From Rotaria sordida (taxonomy: Eukaryota; Rotifera; Eurotatoria; Philodinida; Philodinidae), in assembly GCA_905250125.1 (NCBI GenBank), contig CAJNOL010000042.1, positions 264,608 to 328,607 on the forward strand: a stretch of 64,000 bases of DNA. The letters run 5' to 3'. This document shows, piece after piece, positions 59,945-64,000 of this stretch. Each line of letters starts with the position of its first letter. Position 1 is the first letter of the stretch. The translations under genes were made by a program, and so were the position numbers. The notes beneath the pieces are model-generated. The model did not search any database. It was not told where the DNA came from and saw nothing but the letters and a program-made list of their open reading frames with translations.

Positions 59945-61642
59945 TTACGCCGGCAACTTCGCGTCTGAATCCATATAAACTCTTACAGCTACATGTTTTG
60001 GAAAGCAAGTGATGCGTTGTATAAATCCACCAGAATTGTTTGCCTCATTGCCAGCATCTTCAATTGTAATACGTTGCATAAGCCGTGTAATAGCAATTTT
60101 GAATTCAAACAAAGCCAAATCCTGACCGATGCATGCCCGATGACCACCACCGAATGGCATGTAGGCGTATGGAGTTGGATGTTTGTCTTCGTCAAGAAAC
60201 CGTTCAGGAAGGAATTTCATAGGATCAATCTTCCAATAACGTGGGTCTCGGTGCATATTCTGTGTTGCAATTAAAAAAATATCACCTTTTTTGACGATAA
60301 TATCATTGATTACATCATCCCGTGTTGCTTGACGAACGATTCCAGCAGTAATCGGAGCATATCTTAGTATTTCTTTCATGACACATTCCATGTAGACCAA
60401 CTCGTCCAAGTCTTCGAGTGTAAGTATAGCATCGGAAGTTAAGCCATGACGATAGAGTTCTTCTTTGATCTTCGCTTGTACATCTGGATACTTTGACATA
60501 AAAAAAAAGAACCACGACAGTGCTGTAGATGTTGTTTCGAAGCCGGCAACCATTGACAAAGATACTTCATCGAAGAGTTCAGTGGGACTTAGCGATGCTT
60601 TTGATGAATCCGTTTCTAATCGGTCATTTTCAGCCGCAGCCACCATCGATGCAATTAGAGTTTTGGGTTTGGCCACGCGTTGTTGTTGTTGTTCACATTG
60701 CCGTTTTTGTTCTGCATGAATTATATGCATGACATACTGACGGAGAATACACAAAGCACGTTGAAATTTCGAATCGAGTGCTAAACGCAATCGTGCAATC
60801 CACAATGGAATGCTGGCCATCAGAGCAAAACGATTGGCACACTTGATAACATCGTTAAATGCTTGTCGAAGCGTGTCACCATCTTTTGACGAACCTTTCT
60901 CTAAATCATAATCGAAGCCAATGATGGTGATGATGTTCAAAAGCGCATGTTGACACTTGACAACGAGATTGGTGTGGATTCGCTGATCTTGATGCGAAAA
61001 TTCTTTCTCAATGAACTGATCGATACATTGCACGATTTTATCGAAAAACAGCAATGTTTTGCTCTTTCGATACATTGGCAACATGACGCGAGAATGACGC
61101 TTAAAACTATCACCTCGGATGGCAAGCAAAGCTGTAGGAAAAACCAAGCTGAAATTACGATTAGTTGTTTCAGATATATCATAGGTATTTCGATCGGCTA
61201 AAATGTGGCGAACGTAGTCAGTGCAGGAAATAACAGTGATACGGCCACGTCCGAGTTGAATTGCAAATAAGTCACCGTATTTTACTTTCAGTTTGGCGAT
61301 TGACTCATGAAATGCTCCAAGACCCGCAGTCCAGATGATACCTAAAACATTCATTATGCCATTGATCGAGTTCAATATTTGTATTACTAGGAAATTAGAG
61401 CACACAGACACACGTAGAGAAACAAAAGACGAGAAGAAGACAATAAAGCCGCTCTTTACATGCTTTCGTCAAGATTTTGCTTAAGAAAAATAAGAAAAAG
61501 AATACTAACCTATTAACCATTGTGTTGGAAGTCGTCGTGGTTTAGTAGCATCACGTTCAATGATGGAAGAAGAATATTTAAAATAGCGATAGACGATAAA
61601 CGAAAATACCACCAGAATCGCAAATGATGTTGAAAGAAACAT
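59945..61642 (-). CDS. Cytochrome P450 monooxygenase
   Basis: Exons 61510-61642 and 59945-61341 join in phase to 509 residues, full length for a microsomal P450. Residues 1-24 are a hydrophobic ER anchor, followed by a basic Pro-containing hinge (KPRRLPTQW). Diagnostic motifs: I-helix AGFETTS (310-316), K-helix E368-I-L-R371, PERF (423-426), and the heme loop FGGGHRACIG (441-450) with the ligand Cys448. It would oxidise small molecules with electrons from NADPH-P450 reductase on the ER. The CYP family is not assigned; the I-helix and heme loop fit the CYP3/CYP4-like animal groups. The chosen ATG is two nt after an acceptor-like ATTGCAG; upstream in-frame codons lack an ATG. Confidence 0.93.
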
Positions 61643-64000
61643 GTCTGCAATAGTTGTATGAGTACTGAAAATGAGAAATGAAGGAAGGTGCTTCAATAAA
61701 GAATTTCATTTTTCCTCAGCATGAAATCAAAGAAAAGAAAGAAAGAAAAAGATTCAATATCGTCGTCTGATTTTTTTTGCACAAAACATTTGAAGCTGCA
61801 CGTCAGTGTTTTATTTTCGACAACAGTTATTCAATGGTGTCACAGAATAGTGTCCCTATTATCGATACAAACGTTTCAAGCAGATGTATGTGTGAGAAAT
61901 GGATTCGCCATAGACTCTATCTAATTGCTAAAACTCTTGAGAGCTACTGAACAATCAAAACAAGACTTTAGTCAAATAGAGTAATACTGCTGCTATGGCA
62001 ACAAGTAATAATTCTGCACCTTTTGACCGAAATGTTATTGCAGTTGAACAAAAAATCGTCCTTGAATTTACGTAAATTTCGTTTTTCAAATGTATCGATA
62101 AGTGATAAATTTTCATAAGATTCACAGCTAAGTAAAATAGAATGCTCTCAATGTGTGTCATTTTTTTTTACTGATGTTTATGAGTAGAGGAGAAAACACT
62201 GAACAGAACTGAATTCTTAGCATGAAAGAGTTTGTTGCTTTTGGTGGCAATTGTTTGATATTGAGCATTGAATCAGGTGTCTTTATATCCGAATGCTTTT
62301 GGCGACAATAGAATTCGGGAAACATAAGTACAGTCGGTCTATTGTACGAGCACCATCCTTTTCTAAACGAGACAGACGAGAATATGTCAATAACGAACGA
62401 ACGCACACTATAAACAAGGTCGTATCTTTTGTTTTCCGTTACTACTTCTCTTGAATTAAATAAATGTTGTCAAGTTCCAACTAAATGTCGCATTGTCTTT
62501 CATAGATTCCATTTGTCAAAAGACATGCTTTGATTTTGTAGCGATGTTGCTGGTTATACAGAAGGTATGTTGATTGAGTGCCTCTTGTTTACATTCAGCA
62601 AGAGACAATAACTTAACTTTTAATACGAAAAGATAGTCCTAAGGACCGATGGTCACTTTCTATTCATGAACTCGATGTCAATCGATTTATTTGTCTATGT
62701 ATGCACTAAATGAACTGTAATTTCATAATTTCATATAATCGCATGTAGAATCAAACGAAAACAATGAAATCCAGTAGAGTTATTCGTAGAAGTGTTCATT
62801 GATTTAAGTTTTAGGTACATTAATAGTTTGATATTCATCTCTATCAAGTGAATATCTATCACACAAGACGTATGAAGAATGTATTTCTTTCCAGGCTGGG
62901 CGTTTTGGTTATCGAAATCGAGGATTCCATTTAATTTTCAGCAACAGTTTCTAAATGCTTCATTGATCTTGGGCCGGTTCCGTTCGGATCCGACGATTTC
63001 CTTAAAACCAAATTTCGTTACAATGTCTGCCGAACGAATTCCAGTCATTTATACCGAAAAACAATCAACACTTTGTCGAAAGTTGTTGGAAATTGTGGTC
63101 AAAGCTCATACCAGAATCCAATTTCAAATGCTAAGTTATTTTTCAGTACGTCACACAAAAATTTCCTGGATTCATACGAGTTCGTCTGACTCGCTTTTTC
63201 GCCCAATAACATTCCAGAAGCTTTCGTTAGATGAATGAGTTGCAAGAACTCACAGTGGCTCATCCTAAAACGAGGAGGAACTTATTAATGCCATATATAT
63301 GAGTATCCTTGTTTATACAATCGATGTGCAATCACTTGCAATGACTTTCTGACGAATCTAGTCACTACACAACAGCCTTCAACGGACAATCTCATACCGA
63401 TCGTAGCCTTCATACATTATACTGAGAGGATGAATAATGCGAGTGATGAAAAACACTCTTTACTCGCGAGACAATCGACATAATTGTGATGCTACTGATC
63501 TAATAGAAATGGTTTCGCTTCTGAATCTAATTCTCAATGTTTTCATTTATTTTCTATCAGTTTGAAAGAGTCATGATGCAACAGTTGCGGAAAGAAATTT
63601 CACCTCTACCTGTCTTTTTCACAATTATGATAAATAGCTGTTCGAGATTTCAGCCACTTTTCCAAATTTCTTACTTTCATGTGATATCAATTACGACTTG
63701 GATGTGATATGCTCCATGGCATTTATTATTTTGTCTCACTTGAAATAACACTGAATGCGCAAGTAACTGGAATCCCTCTGCGTTCTACTGATAAATGATC
63801 TAATACATTCGAAAGGCTAGAGAAGAGAAGGGTACTTCCATTGATGACATGGTAACAGTCTAGAGTATCTTTTACGAAATGTCTTCGATTTTTCATTCTT
63901 GAGAAGATGTCTTTAAGAGTAGATGTTCCTGAGAAACAGTCCTTGAAAAAAAAATGTCTTCCATTATCAAAATGTCGGTTCAATAAAATATGAACAACAG
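61643..64000. other. Right-end region, nothing firm
   Basis: About 2.4 kb upstream of the P450, which should hold its promoter. A 119-codon plus-strand frame at 62879-63238 begins with ATG and has reasonable composition (with FRSDPTISLKPNFVTM and KQSTLCRKLLEIVVKAH), but no motif, promoter or splice evidence supports a gene call. Confidence 0.4.

Noticed and set aside
59993..60732. Several plus-strand frames opposite the P450
   Set aside because: Antisense shadows of the cytochrome P450 coding exon.
62879..63238. 119-codon plus-strand frame near the right end
   Set aside because: Possible but unsupported: no domain, promoter, splice site or neighbouring exon. Left as part of the intergenic description.
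1..64000. tRNA, rRNA, spliced-leader RNA genes and CRISPR arrays
   Set aside because: I looked for B-box-like GGTTCRANNC arms, leader-like donors and regularly spaced repeats and found nothing convincing by eye; a covariance-model scan would be decisive.

Overview
The window looks like nuclear DNA of a small invertebrate, most likely a bdelloid rotifer of the Rotaria type. The reasons are the strong AT bias, very short introns (mostly 40-90 bp, GT..AG), the animal-only gap-junction family innexin, an F-box/leucine-rich protein of the kind that is expanded in bdelloids, and several start codons that sit just behind a polypyrimidine-AG acceptor, as expected where spliced-leader trans-splicing is used. 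The taxon is inferred from family content and style; it is not proven. One 10-N assembly gap lies at 43066-43075.

Layout. 1-13470 is gene-poor: a small secreted cysteine-rich protein (2229-3023, +), a 665-bp foldback repeat (5261-5925) and an ABHD10-like alpha/beta hydrolase (7264-7983, -). 13471-21643 is dense: innexin (+), an SRSF3/SRSF7-like splicing factor (+) and THO complex subunit 3 (+) run head to tail, then meet a second alpha/beta hydrolase (20409-21643, -) tail to tail. 21644-30032 is mostly intergenic, with a palindromic repeat, an orphan multi-pass membrane protein (25348-26142, -) and a small TATA-driven gene (28837-29118, +). 30033-39297 is a second dense block, all minus strand: in transcription order CCDC112-like, UBE2V/Mms2, CoREST (RCOR) and a RETREG/FAM134-like ER-phagy receptor. 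A glucose-6-phosphate 1-epimerase (40660-41617, +) and a type II membrane protein (44680-46053, -) follow. From 46 kb to the end the window is accessory-like: a 585-bp near-perfect foldback, one F-box/LRR gene plus a 3' fragment of another, a non-autonomous hAT-type transposon with a perfect 8-bp target-site duplication (56487-57564), a stop-broken gene relic, and a cytochrome P450 (59945-61642, -).

How the genes fit together. SRSF and THOC3 both act in nuclear mRNA processing and export and are neighbours in the same direction; UBE2V, RCOR and RETREG are only 280 and 162 bp apart. Both clusters have acceptor-like sequences just upstream of the downstream start codons, so they could be polycistronic units resolved by trans-splicing. 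The remaining genes look independent.

No wholly new enzymatic system is evident. The most interesting signals are a predicted poison exon in the SR-protein gene, foldback elements that account for unusually long introns (one fills almost a whole intron of the CCDC112-like gene), the intact hAT insertion, a C4 zinc-finger-like motif inserted into CoREST, and a C-terminal LC3-interacting motif in the RETREG-like protein. Exon boundaries were worked out by hand from splice consensus and reading phase; coding lengths close exactly in frame for every spliced gene except innexin, whose first coding exon was not found.
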